From Cercis canadensis (lineage: Eukaryota; Streptophyta; Magnoliopsida; Fabales; Fabaceae): a DNA stretch of 64,000 nucleotides. Below the pieces are notes generated by a model. It was not told the DNA's origin. It did no database searches and saw nothing but the letters and a program-made list of their open reading frames with translations. The stretch is taken from assembly GCA_003255065.1 (NCBI GenBank), contig QAOA01006245.1:1-64000 (forward strand), in the 5' to 3' direction. Shown in pieces: positions 36,980 through 49,623 of this stretch (positions within the stretch are counted from its first letter, which is position 1; each line of letters starts with the position of its first letter). A program made the translations under genes and the position numbers.

Positions 36980-39900
36980 TTTCAATTGTACCACCATCTC
37001 AAATTAACAAGGATACCCATTATTTTCTAAATCCTGTATATCATGAATATACAATTTTCTAACTCATTTTGTTCATCTTTATCTTTAATTTTTATTTATT
37101 TTTAACTATATCCCAATTTCCTAAAGCTTTTCTCTATGTTGTAAATAGCTCATAGCCCCCCAAAACTAACCTCCATTTCTCTTCTGGCAACTAAACTCGT
37201 TATCACTTGCAGTTGCTGATCATTCATGTGACTAGCACTCTGCTTTCTGAGTTTACAGATTGTTGGCAGACGGAGCTTTCTTTTTCTCTCTTTTTGATAA
37301 AATCTCATCCCAAAAATAACATGATTGCTTTCTTCTGTTCATCATTTCTAACTTTTTGCGTGTTTTTGAATTGAACATGGGGTACCAATTTCTTTCCTTT
37401 TCTTAATATAAGAAAAATAAATTTGATTTCATATAAATATCACAAGAGAAGCAGTAACTTATGTTTAAAAACAATCATTGAAAATTGTGGATAAACTAAA
37501 GAATGTGAAAAGAAAAGAGCTGGTAAATTAATAGAAAAAAATAAAATTATGGAAGTTTGTTTACATATTGTTACTTTTATTGTTAATATGGGACTAACAT
37601 TTTGGATACATGTTGTATCTAAGTTAATTATAAAAAATAAAATAAAATTGGACAACAGTAATTTGAACGTAGCCAATTATATAATTGTACAAGTTTAAAA
37701 ATTTTAAATTTGTACAATTTTGCATTACTTGGACAAGTGTGAGGGAGCAACTTAAAAGAGGATGAAAAGATGAATTAGATGCACGAATTAGTTAAAAAAG
37801 TTGAAAAGGATTTGACTTACATGTTCAGCTTAAGAACACGCCACCGATTTGTCAACTTCGAGGATTGTTCACGTAACTAATGAAAAGGAAACGTGAGCTT
37901 AGAGAATGCAATCCATACATTTATGTATATATTTTTTATAAAGTTAATGCCATGCAGATGCAGTACTCTGTAATTTTTATTTATTTTTTCTTCTGATTAG
38001 CAGATTTTGTAGTCAGTACTGTGGCTACAGGCAACGGTTGAAGCATGCAGTCAGAGGAAGCAAGAAGATAAAATAACATGCTAACCTTTGATCGTCTTCC
38101 TAATTTTCATCTTTTATATCTGTATTTGCATCCCTCCAAAACCTGAAAGAGATTGATAGCTTACTAGTTTGTCCAGAGCGAGTATTGGGTTGCTTTCATT
38201 TAGATTGTTCATCTGCTCTGTCCCATCACCTAAATTGGAGTGCTCTATCTACGTTACCATTTGGATGGCTATCCCTACTTCCACTACAACCATTCCACAC
38301 TCACCTTAATACCTTATTTATAGATGATATCATGCAGTTTTGACACTAAAGGTAGAACCTTTTTCTAATAAACAAACTCAAACAGGAAAAGAAATTATGA
38401 CCTACCACTTCTATTTTATGTTTTTGGTCACACCTACCACTTTCACTAGTCTTATGTTTCGATTTTTGTGAAAACTTAATCAAACAAATTGTAATTCGAC
38501 TAACATTATCTGTAACTTGTAACATAATACAAAAGTGATATAATACTGTTTTGTTTTGGGGCCATGTAATATAACACTGTTGAAGATGGCTTTCTTGTTA
38601 CAATTTTGATGGATTGGAAATTACAGATTTTTCCTTTTATTGGTTAAGCTATGTGTGCTTTACACTATTTGACTATGCACTCTGTGACTCTGAGCTGCAT
38701 CATATATATATTCACATGGGTATTGGTAGTGTACGGGAAAATAACAATGGGCGGTGATAACTAGTCACTGAAGAGAAGCAGAATCTGCTCGAAGTGACAT
38801 AAGACAAGTGATTTTCATGGTTAAATTTTTTTCTAATAAGGTGCTAAGGAGCTACTGTATGCGTTGCATGAATTGAGATGGTTAATTGGAAGGAAGCCCC
38901 AGTTTGTAATTTCTCTTCAAAATGACGAGACCATAACGAGTCACATGATGTAACATGCTTTTTCATCTTATGTGCTGTTGATTGGTATATCAATGGTAAG
39001 AAGACAGGACAAAAGCTTCTGTTTTGAACCATCTAAAATCTGAGGAATTGTTCTGCACATTTCCAATTTATATTTTACGAGTTGAAAAGATGGGAGAGAA
39101 TAGGCTTCTTTATCTTAGATATATCTGATTTCAGATAGGAAAAAATATTAGAACTAAATAAACGGGGTACTACATTATAGGCCACCTTATCCTCTGAGTT
39201 CCGTTTTTCCTAGTTCTTACCATACAGATTCACCATTTTTTCTGCAGACATGACTCAACAAGATTAATTTCACAATGCTTATGTACCAATTCTGCTTTTT
39301 TAGTAAACAGAAGAAGAAAAAATTCGCAGTTAAATCAGTCAGACCATTTTGGGAAATACCCATCATTTCTAAGTGACAACACAGAAGAGCAGGTCACCTA
39401 TCTCCAGTAAATCTGGCATGGAGACAAAGAAATAACCAAGATGTATTCCCAGCAAACTTGAAATTTATACATATAGGACAATTTTCTCAAATATGCAGGG
39501 TGATCTGATCATGGTTTATGTTATATGAAAAAGCTTAGACTTTTCATTTTGTGAACTTAAAGTTAGGATTGATCATAAGTATCCGCAGCAACAGTATTGA
39601 TGTTCAAAATTCCATTTGTCATGAAGCAAATTAGAACACCGTGTGCATAGCATTTTAAGAAATCAGAACAACATTAACGTTAAGGCTCTGCTTTCTCAAA
39701 GATATTTGGACAAATGATCATATTTCATTAGACAATCTAAGGACGGGATAATCAAAATCATTAAAATTAACCTTGTAAAAAAGCTCTGATGCCAATGAAA
39801 ATGACTACAGAAGGAACAGAACCTTTACATTAAAAGTACTGGATGCAGATCAGATAGAAACAATCCATTCTATTTTCTGTCATTATTGAGTTTTAACACT

Positions 39901-42464
39901 TAAAGCGCTAAGCAGTAACCAGAATCTATGGTCAGTAACTTTATATAAACCCGAGGTGAAGAATAATGTAGTACATTAGGTATAGGTAGTGGCAGCAGTC
40001 ACGTGAGGTAGTGAGAACTGAGAAATGAGAAGCCCTTTTCTTTTGCACATCCTAAACTCGAAAAAGATAAAAGAGAATGTTGGTGCAAAGGTCAAGACAG
40101 GAACAAGTTCAAAGCTTGGGGACCACCCCCACGAGAAAGAAGGAAAGGGATTCTGATTCGTATCACCTCACCATCATAGATATTAGATAGCTCAAAGTTT
40201 ATTTTTTTTCTATTTGGGGTACTGTAAAGTAAAGATCATATCAGAAAGAAGTTGGCCCATCCCTGTGGCGTGGACAAATTGTACCTTGTACTGCGCTGCT
40301 GAACACAACAGTCCTCCTTCTAGTTCCCATCCCATCCCATTCCCGTCTGATGGGCCATGGCCATTCGATTCAGGCAGGCACCACGCACCAGTAGAGTAAG
40401 TACCCAAATCCATATGATTGTACAACTTCATTTCAATCCACCTTTCACCTTTGTCAGGGCATTTTCCCTGTTATTAGCTTCAATGCATTTTGAAGAGCAT
40501 ACCCAAACTTGGGCCTCACCTGAAGGGTAAGCACTAAGCACTAAACAGCACAGCACCAACACTCTACACCTCTATTTATCCAGTGGGCTTTGTGGTGCAT
40601 CCTCCACTTTCGCTATAAAAGTCCAACCCACACTAAAATAAACAACAGTCTTCAATCGCAGTGAGTATTTGGCCGAAGAAGATAATTTACCAAAACTAGA
40701 AGAAATTAACGTGACTGTGGCTGCCTCAAAACCTCTACCAACAAAAGCACTGCTAGCAATTCATTATCACATTGCACGAGCCAGAGATCTATACATAGCT
40801 AATGCACAGTGACTAGTTCAACCCAAAAAAGAAGAAAAATAATGAAACTTTAGCAGCTGCGGACCCGAAATAATATATGGAGGTGCTTCACTGTTCAGTC
40901 AAAACCAGAAACTCAATGACACTGACTAGAGGCTCCAATCTGAAGACGCACCACCTAAATACTTGCGACACCACAAACTTAAAAAAGAATCATAACATAT
41001 AGCAGCATGTCTGAGTCCCTGTTACCTTCCAAATAATGTTAACACAGACAACGAACAGCAGCCTAAAATCACTATGTCAACATACACAATTTGAACTATC
41101 GTATGATTAACCATGATTCAGAAAACAGTTTCACCCAATATATCTACTTTAACCAAAAAATTAAATATTATATCAGGCAATAACCAAAGCTTACTTAATT
41201 CTAATTTGTGATATTTGTCCAAGAAACCAAAAGAAAGCAAGCATAGATGCAGCTTTTAGAAATTCCACTCCTCTATTTGTGAGATGTTTTATTGAGCCAA
41301 GGTTCCATAATCCTCATCTTCTTCATGAATCTCAATTCTCATATCAGGGGCATAACAATTATGCAGTATCATTCGAAAATCATGTGGACAGAGGCATCGC
41401 TTCAACTGTTCAGCCAAATTAGCTCAACCAACAGCAGACTACAACGATCAGGAATATAATTACGTAATCATAAGATCCCTGATTCCGTCTCAATCAACTA
41501 AGGTAGCACGGGTAACTTTTTGCATATTCTCACACTAATGACACCACCAAAGATCAAATACCATTTCCAGCTTGTAGTTTCTTGAATACGAAGTGTCCAA
41601 TATATAATGAAGTCCAATTAATGATATTATTAACTCTACCTTCTCACTTCACAATCATGGGCTAACGAATCACTTCATCATGCAAATAATTTCGTACTTG
41701 AGCAAGAGAGAGAGAGTTAGAAAGCTGAATCTAACAAATGACTTTTAGATAGTAGAAGAGGGTAGCCAAAACCTGTGGAAACAACACTCTTTACAGACAC
41801 ACACACACAAAAAAAAACAATATACTAAGTTTTTAAGAAATATAACCAACAGATAACTAGATAATAAATAACAATTGAACAATGCAAAAAATTACAACAA
41901 AAAATAAAACCAGATACACAGCAGACCTGAGTTACTTATAAAAAGCCATATGGAACAGTATTATTGGTCCAATATTTTTCTAGATATTTGAAAAATGAAA
42001 CCAAGATACAAGCCACCATTCCAACATTCGAAATACCACCAATTTTCAGTTGATTACTGAAGTTATACTTGAATTTGTTATTTGCGTATTGCTAATGTTA
42101 AAGATCATTTGGAACTGACCTTCTTCCCTTAAGATATATAAAAAGTTACAAACTGTAAATTGTATATGTATCTGCAATACATGTTAAAGATTCAAAAATG
42201 CAGAAGACAACAGAGCAAAATAAGGCTACATAGCCAACTAAATGAATTCGGGAGTGGGAAAGCATTATACATAGCCATGCGTGTGCAAAATTTTCTCCCT
42301 CAATTACCTATGACTGGCTTCCAAAAAGATTCTAAAAGGCAGCCAGAAAGAAAGTTTATATGAACTGATTATTTATATGGTTGAGCACCAATGGCAAACG
42401 TCCATATCCCACACTATCCAAGCCAAAAATCTGGTCGTGGCATCAACTTTACTCAACAAGATGA
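36980..42464. other. Intergenic, no protein gene seen
   Basis: Spacer between EPFL2 and NFS1. At about 40612 a good plus-strand TATA (CTATAAAAG) is followed by C/A-rich, leader-like sequence but no long frame. The segment 40210-40440 is less AT-rich and open on both strands without a known domain. A non-coding transcript is possible. The right end is the NFS1 3' flank. Confidence 0.5.
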
Positions 42465-43830
42465 TTAGTGTTGTGCCCACTGAATCTCCTTAATGTTGAT
42501 ACCTTCCTTCACCATTTCATAGAGCGGGCTCATTTCCCTCAATTTCTCCACTTGCCGCATTGTGAGCTCAATTGCCCTGTCAATCTCTGCCTCTGTAGTG
42601 AATCTCCCAATACCGAACCTAATAGAAGTATGAGCCATGTCCTCATCCACTCCCAAAGCTCTCAACACATAGGAGGGCTCCAAACTCGCACTAGTGCATG
42701 CACTGCCACTCGAAACAGCTACCTCCTTCAACCCCATAAGTAAACTCTCGCCTTCAACGTATGCAAATGACAAATTTAAATTTCCCGCATAGCGCCTCTC
42801 CGTGCTCCCATTCATCACCACCCCATCAAGTTTTTCTCTAATCCCATTAAGTAATCGTTCTTGCAATGCAGAAATTCTTTTTTCATCATACTTCATTTCC
42901 TTCATGGCAAGCTCGCAAGCTGCACCCATCCCCACAACCAAAGGGGTAGGCACTGTCCCGCTTCGAATTCCTCTCTCTTGTCCACCACCATTCATTTGAG
43001 GCTCAACTCGAATCCTCGGTCTCCTCCTGAGATACAATGCCCCAACACCTTTTGGCCCATAAATTTTATGCCCACTCAAAGACATCAAACTCACGTTCCA
43101 CTTCTCCACATCAATAGGAATATTCCCCAACGCCTGCGCTGCATCAGTGTGGAACGGAACATTAAACTCTTTACAAATTTTCCCAATTTCCTCAACCGGT
43201 TGAACCACCCCTATGTCGTTATTCACCGCCATGACTGATACAAGCCCCGTATCCGGCCTAATCGCCACCCTAAGCTTGTCCAAGTCGATGAGCCCATCGG
43301 TCCCAACCGGAAGATAAGTAACATCGAAACCCTCTTGCTGAAGATGGCGGCAAGAATCAAGCACACACTTGTGCTCTGTCTGCGTCGTTATCACATTCCT
43401 CTTCTTGTCCTCATAGAAATGCATAACCCCCTTAATGGAAATGTTGTTGGACTCAGTGCCGCCGGAAGTAAAGACAATTTCTTTGGGGGAAGCGCCAATC
43501 AGAGACGCTACACGAGCGCGAGCATTCTCGACTGCGGAATCGGACTCCCAGCCATAAAGGTGGGTACGAGAGTGAGGATTACCGAAGCGAGAGAGATATG
43601 GGGAAGATGGCATCGAGGACTCGAGGGTCAACCGGGGAAGTCGCTTGCATATCAAGGTAAAGCGGTCTTCCTGAAATTTCCACACCTCTCATCGTGATTG
43701 CTGTTGAATCCTGATGGGGCTCTGCCACCGGCGCCGCCGCAGTTGCTGTGGACAGCAGCTGGCGGCGAAGGAGATGGATGGATTTTGTAAGCTGTTGGCG
43801 GAGATTGGAAGCAAGCAGCTTTGAGGTCAT
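42465..43830 (-). CDS. NFS1: Mitochondrial cysteine desulfurase NFS1, with one frameshift
   Basis: Intronless on the minus strand. Reading starts at 43830 with a basic, Ser/Ala-rich mitochondrial presequence, then [21 protein letters not shown]. It changes frame near 43600-43610 and continues as [20 protein letters not shown] to the stop at 42465. Over the whole span there is one base too many (1366 bp), so the corrected length is about 454 residues, as in plant NFS1. Later motifs are intact: HTDAAQ, the PLP lysine in [10 protein letters not shown], and the catalytic Cys in [10 protein letters not shown]. The enzyme is PLP-dependent, takes sulfur from cysteine and feeds the ISCU scaffold in Fe-S assembly. 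The shift lies at a GGGG run (43600-43603). A sequencing error is likelier than a dead gene, because everything downstream is perfectly conserved. Confidence 0.93.
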
Positions 43831-45094
43831 TACTGCTTCAGCTTGAGCAAGCAGCTAGCTTGCCGGCGTGGTAAAGAAAGACGAAATTTTCAAGTTGAAG
43901 ATGAATAATAAAGGTTTCCGATTCCGACGTTGGGTCAATCAGACCATAGGAATTGGTAGCTTGTAACCACCGACGCTCGTGTCGTGTTGGCGGCAGCAAT
44001 CTCCACGTGTCAACCTTGGAGCCACTAAGATATGCTTCTTTTGTTGTTATGCTTTCTTGATGACCGTGCTCGTAATTTTTTATGAGACGACACCGTTTTA
44101 TTCTCATCGCTTTGATTACTTGATTTTTCTTCGAGTTAAAAGTGTAATTACAGTAAACCAATAAGTTGGTCTTTCAAATCTGCTTCCACACGTCCACTTG
44201 CTATAAATAATTCAATAGATCCAAAGTTTCAGTAAAACAAATGATTATTGATGTTTACATTCTAACTATGCCATTTGTATCAGTCTAGATCCAACAGGCA
44301 ACAGCATTCAACTCAGAGAAACAGCAAAGCACAGTTTCCCAGATCTCCCAGAATTTCCATTCTGAAATTCTCAGAGCAGAGAAAGATTACTGAAGTCTTT
44401 TCCTTTGCTACTGCTTCTTATAAGCACTATCCATCTTTGCTGTATTATCCTCCACTCTTCTAAGCTATATTGCGCATTTCAGTTTCTTCCGGGTATGTTT
44501 TTGCTATGCTTTATCATTTCTCTTGTTATTGGATAACTTGTTATATGTCTCGCAATTCAGTTACATTGTTCAACAACATGTCCAGATCTGTACGCATTTA
44601 TGAATATCTTTGAACATTCTTTGCTTCAGTATTTGATTGTTTCTGGTCAGACACTTTCATAATTTTTTTTTTCTCTAATTGGGTTGGTTCCAGAATACGA
44701 ATAAGCTGCGTATTCCGTTGTAGTTAGGTGAATAAGTTTCGCTGAATTGGAATTAGAATATGAAATATAATTGTATCTCAAGTCTTAACTGTAGAAATGG
44801 TCGACATGGTGGTGTATTTGTTTACTGATGCTGGATTACTGTTCTATGTGATGGACTGAAGTCAAGTCTTTAGCAGTTCCCAGATGTGGTTTTGATTTCT
44901 CTAAACTAGGATTAAAATTATTAATGTTGTTGGAATTGTTACCTTATCTTACATGTAGTCTCTAGATCAGCCTGAGTAATATTTGTGAATCTTGAATTAG
45001 TGTAATGTTAATGTGGACTCCCTGGTAAAGATGAATCTTACATGGGCAGGTGTCTGTGACAGAAGTAGAAGTTAGGGGCTGAGGAATATTCAGC
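43831..45094. promoter_or_regulatory. Shared upstream region of NFS1 and the acidic membrane protein gene
   Basis: The two genes diverge. The right-hand gene seems to have a 5' UTR intron: donor GT at 44493 after TTCTTCCGG, acceptor CAG ending at 45049, then about 45 bases to the ATG. That leaves at most about 600 bp between the two transcripts. The intron is inferred from splice motifs only. Confidence 0.5.
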
Positions 45095-47212
45095 ATGTTC
45101 AAGCTATCTCCCCGGAGGAGTCAGAGATCCAAAGGCTTCAAGGTGAAGCATGCTCTACAAATATGTGTTCTGCTTGGCGTTTGTATCTGGTTGATTTACC
45201 AAGTCAAACACTCGCATGAGAAGAAAGCATCATATGGTGAAAGCGCAAAAATTGGTGGCGAAATTGTCAAGTTAGGGAGGAAAGACATCCATCCTCGTGT
45301 GGAGGAAACTTCTGTTACAGATGCAAGGCACAAGGAGGAGGAGGAAGGAGAAGAGCGCAGGCATGAAGAGCCAAACACGCTGGATGAGAATAATGGTGGG
45401 AATGATGAGATCCTGATGCAAAAGCATGAGGGAAATAACAATGAAGAGGATTCTGAACACAAACAGGATTCGATAGACCAAGAGAAAGAGACTAAAGAAA
45501 ATTCTGAAAATGTTAGGACAGAGAATGACAGTGAGGAGCATAATGAAAAATTTGGTGAGGAGAATGACAATATAGATAACAAGGGGAATGATGGTGAAGT
45601 GAAGGAGAATGAAGGGAACAACAAAGAGGAAGGGGAGGACAAAGAGACTAGAGAGAGTGAGCAGGAGAATGAAGTGCCAAAAGAGACAGAAAAGGAAGAT
45701 AAGAAGAATGAAGAGATCAACCAAAATGAAACTGAAGTGAAGGAAGGTGTGGAAGGAAGCCAAGACCAAGAGCAAGATAATAAACAAGAGAATGAAGTAA
45801 GCAGTGGAACAGAAAAAGAGAGAGAAGAGCATGATAAGATTCAGGAAGTGGTTTCATCTGAAGATCGGGTTCAGGATGGAGAGAAAAACAATGAGTCTAG
45901 AGAGGAACATTATGCAGGAGATAATGCTGACCACAAAACACAAGATACAGCCGATGAAAATTATACCAAGACAGAACAAGTTGAAAACAAAGAAAAGAAT
46001 GAGCTTGAGCTGGAGTCTAAGACAAATGGTATTGAAGCAGATCACAATGAGTCAGAGACAAATAAGAAGACTGATTCTACCAACCAAGGGGATGGTAGTC
46101 AGAATCAGGTCCAGACAGAGAATGATTCACAAAGCAATTCCAAGACAGAGTCACATGAGCAGCAGCAAGAGCACAATAACCCCACAAGAGATGGTGAGGA
46201 AAACCAGGATTCGTCGTCGAAGAATGGGACAGATACAACATCTAATAAAACCAAAGAACAAATTGAGGACTCCAGCTTGCAGAACATAGGGTCAAAAACA
46301 GAGAAGCCTGACTCAACCACTTCAACAAGCCATGACAGCAATGCAAGAAACGAAAAATCCAAGGATACCTCCAGTAATTCTGATCAGAGTGAAAACCCCA
46401 ACAGCAATTCTGAGAAAGAAGGAATACAAGAAAACGTTTTATCGTCATCCATTACAAATGACAAGTCAGATGTTATCCAAGAGGTGCAACTCACTTCCTC
46501 TGATACTTCATCTGAACAAAAGAAAGATGAATCCTCAAACTCAGAAAATAGTAAGGAATCTGGGCAGAATGACAATGTAAACTCTGTTGGGAGTAACACA
46601 AACAGCAAGGGAAGTGCTAATGACAACACCATTGCCAACCAAGAACAGGTCAATTCTTCTGATACTTCATCTGAATCAAAAACAGATGCATCTTCAAACT
46701 CAGAAAACAGCAGTGATGCTGACCAGAAGAACAATGCCAACAATAACTCCAATGACAATGCGAGTGCAGGTCAAGATGTGCCAGACAATGCTTCTGATTC
46801 TTCAATTCCTCAGGAGAAAGATGCACCCTCAAAGAACAATGCCAACAATAACTCCAATGACAATGCGAGTGCAGGTCAAGATGTGCCAGACAATGCTTCT
46901 GATTCTTCAATTCCTCAGGAGAAAGATGCACCCTCAAAGAATGATGCTGATGCAGGGCAGAACGAGAATGAGAACACCGTTCAAAGCAAGACAAATGAAA
47001 ATGAAGATGGACCTAAAAATGATTCAGTTGATTCGCAAAAAGAGAAAGAGGAATCAACAAACTCAGATAGCCACAGCAATTCTAACTTGAATGATCAAGG
47101 CAATTCTGATTCTTCAATCCCTCAGGATTTTAAAGAGGCTCGAACGGATCTGGGAACTTTGCCAGAGACCAACACAGATAGCAATCACAATGATGATGCT
47201 GCTACGGAGTGA
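45095..47212 (+). CDS. Very acidic, low-complexity one-pass membrane protein (At4g37820-like)
   Basis: A single coding exon of 705 codons. A basic N-terminus (FKLSPRRSQRSKGFKVK) precedes one membrane segment at about residues 21-38. The remaining 660 or so residues are hydrophilic and rich in Glu, Asn, Asp, Ser, Lys and Gln, with almost no hydrophobic or Cys residues, so they are probably disordered. By the positive-inside rule the basic end should be cytosolic and the acidic tail lumenal or outside. A perfect 105-bp tandem repeat (46727-46936) codes two identical 35-residue units. Function is unknown. Automatic pipelines tend to call such proteins 'dentin sialophosphoprotein-like', which is only a composition match. 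Position next to COX6a and EPFL2 matches an Arabidopsis transmembrane protein gene. Confidence 0.85.
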   Translation: MFKLSPRRSQRSKGFKVKHALQICVLLGVCIWLIYQVKHSHEKKASYGESAKIGGEIVKLGRKDIHPRVEETSVTDARHKEEEEGEERRHEEPNTLDENNGGNDEILMQKHEGNNNEEDSEHKQDSIDQEKETKENSENVRTENDSEEHNEKFGEENDNIDNKGNDGEVKENEGNNKEEGEDKETRESEQENEVPKETEKEDKKNEEINQNETEVKEGVEGSQDQEQDNKQENEVSSGTEKEREEHDKIQEVVSSEDRVQDGEKNNESREEHYAGDNADHKTQDTADENYTKTEQVENKEKNELELESKTNGIEADHNESETNKKTDSTNQGDGSQNQVQTENDSQSNSKTESHEQQQEHNNPTRDGEENQDSSSKNGTDTTSNKTKEQIEDSSLQNIGSKTEKPDSTTSTSHDSNARNEKSKDTSSNSDQSENPNSNSEKEGIQENVLSSSITNDKSDVIQEVQLTSSDTSSEQKKDESSNSENSKESGQNDNVNSVGSNTNSKGSANDNTIANQEQVNSSDTSSESKTDASSNSENSSDADQKNNANNNSNDNASAGQDVPDNASDSSIPQEKDAPSKNNANNNSNDNASAGQDVPDNASDSSIPQEKDAPSKNDADAGQNENENTVQSKTNENEDGPKNDSVDSQKEKEESTNSDSHSNSNLNDQGNSDSSIPQDFKEARTDLGTLPETNTDSNHNDDAATE
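46727..46936 (+). repeat. Perfect in-frame 105-bp tandem repeat (2 units)
   Basis: Units 46727-46831 and 46832-46936 look identical base for base, and a few bases of a third unit follow. Each codes 35 residues starting KNNANNNSND. The identity suggests a very recent duplication or unequal exchange. Confidence 0.95.
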
Positions 47213-49623
47213 TAATTCAAATAAAATTAATTCTATCCTGCTTCTACTGATCCTACTACTTTTTGGTTCTTGTTGAGAAGTGTATTTTTTTTTCTTTACA
47301 TAGCCAATATGCTATTCAAGTTTTTGTTTTCTCAGGTAAACAAGTGTAATGGCTTCTTGCGATGCGATTTGCTGCAGCAAGATTGTTCCCCACCACGAAA
47401 AAAAAAACCATTGAATTTAGTTATTTACCTTAGGGTGGGAAGGATAATTTGAAAACATCTAGTGTTTTGTCTGTATAAATAATTTGATGTTCTTCAAATT
47501 TAATGATGCATGTATACGTAACTTTGCTCTAAAATTTCTTTTACTAGCTTTTAAAAAGCCTTGTCCACTTTTAAACTTTTCACTTTCCTCTACTATTGAT
47601 TGAGATTTGAGACTAAAAATGGTGGCAATCTATATATTGATTATATATTCTATATTCTTTGATTCAAATAGTGGGGGGAAATTGCCGAGCATGTGGGGCA
47701 ACATTGAATAACCAACTACCAAAGGCAGTTCGTCTTTCATTAACTCGATGGCGCCTCTGCAACTAACATTGGATGATACAGCTATTTTGACCAATCCACA
47801 CTAAAATACATACTACATTTTGCAAACTGGACAGAGAGATTAGAGAATACTAATCTAAAGAAAGAAAAGTGGGGAAGCATTTCTCATAATTGTTTCATTG
47901 TATTGAAGAGTTCTTATCAGAACAAGTAACCACAAGCGATAGTGTGACTTGCTCAAAAAATCTGATACGCGCTAATGATAATGGATAGCAATTAATCTTG
48001 GATTATATCAAGTTTTATTTGAAAGTTGCAAACTACAGCAATTATTGTGTTGATAGTTGAAGCGTTTTTATGTTTTTGACTATCTCCTTTGGTACGTTTA
48101 ATACTATTTTCCCTTCAATAAACGAAAAAAAAAAAAAAGACTAATTTGTAGGGCTGGTTCTGCTGCAGTTTAGAGATGGTTTTTCGTGTAAAAGAATGGC
48201 AGCAGAAACTCTGGCCAAAATTGAAGGAAGGAAAGACAATCGGAAACGACGGAAAGGATGTTTAAATGACGTAGGTTTCTTGGATATTTTATAGTATGTC
48301 ATACTATACTATACAAAAATAATTAATGTGTAAATGACATGTGTATAAGTTAACTATTTTTAAATTTGTTTGAGAAAATAAAATAAATTATATATATATA
48401 TAATAAAATATAAAAATTACAAATATAATATGATAGTATGACATAGTATGATAGAGTTTTGTGGCCTGTATAGACCGTCAGATTTTCTTTGAATGAGGTG
48501 GTGCAATCCCAACGGTAAATTGCTGCAAACATGATGAATAAAAACGGCAGCAAAGCCACGCCAGAGGATCTTACAATCATATAATGCCACTTACTAGAAA
48601 CTAGAAAGTGTTTCAAAAGCTTCTATTGAAAGCAAAATAACTTTTAATTGTTTACCTTGTAAGTTTTAGACCAATAGTTTAATATAAACTCATTGATAAA
48701 ATGTTGACATTTTCAAAAATTATGCTTGCATTCATATTATATAAAAGTCTCTTATTCTACATCAAATTTAATTTAAACCCAAAATTGGGTAAGTACACAA
48801 TCTAATATCACATTCAACAAAGTGATAAAATTTCAGCTATCCAAAAAATAAAAAATAAAAAACTGATGTATTTAATAAATCAGATTTTACTATTTTCCTT
48901 TTATCATTGGATAAATAAATAAAAAAATTAGCTGAAATAAAAGAAATAGAATTCGAAATTAAAACTTTAACCTTTTAATCTTATTGAGAGAATATTATTC
49001 CGATTTGACATTAGATAGTACATAAATATCTTTACTCAAATTTTGAAGCTTAAGTTTTGGAACCTCTAATAACCTCACGTAGCCCCGAATAAAAACAAAA
49101 AAGGCTTTCATTTCATTTTTTATGAATTTTCTGCATTCCAATAATCAAAAATTTCATGGCTAAAACCCTTCAACATTCGCATAAGTGCCCATTTCTGACA
49201 ACATTAATTGAACACACAAACTTAGCAAATGAGGATAAGGGAAGACCTTGATCGAGTGTAAAATTTCAAAAAACCCAGGGTGACAGATTCTTCAACGTTT
49301 TCAATTACGGCCTACTCGGGAGTGCACTTCCCACTCCCACTCGCCTGGTGTTTCCTGCTTTAAATTATGTTCTTCCGAAACTGGGAAACAGTAAGTCAAT
49401 TGGGAAGAATTGATCAAATCATTACCAATTTTATTTTGCTTCAAGCATAGTGCGGGAATCAAACATGAAAATCAGAAAAACCACCTTGCCAATCGCAAGT
49501 TCTAAATCACATTTCATGAAACAATAGGAAACTTCCATCATCAACAGCATTGTCTTAAAACTTTGACAAGGAGTAGGCTAAACGTTAGCGCCACAAATTA
49601 TCTCGAGTAAGCCACCCATACCC
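47213..49623. other. Intergenic between two convergent genes
   Basis: Holds the two 3' UTRs and AT-rich filler. Around 48288-48465 there is a short palindromic element (GTATGTCATAC and TAGTATGACATAGTATG as inverted copies about 150 bp apart), which is MITE-like. Confidence 0.5.

Noticed and set aside
45196-45832. Long antisense frames of 174 and 186 codons
   Set aside because: Mirror images of the GAA/GAT-rich acidic gene; low-complexity sequence leaves the other frames open by chance.
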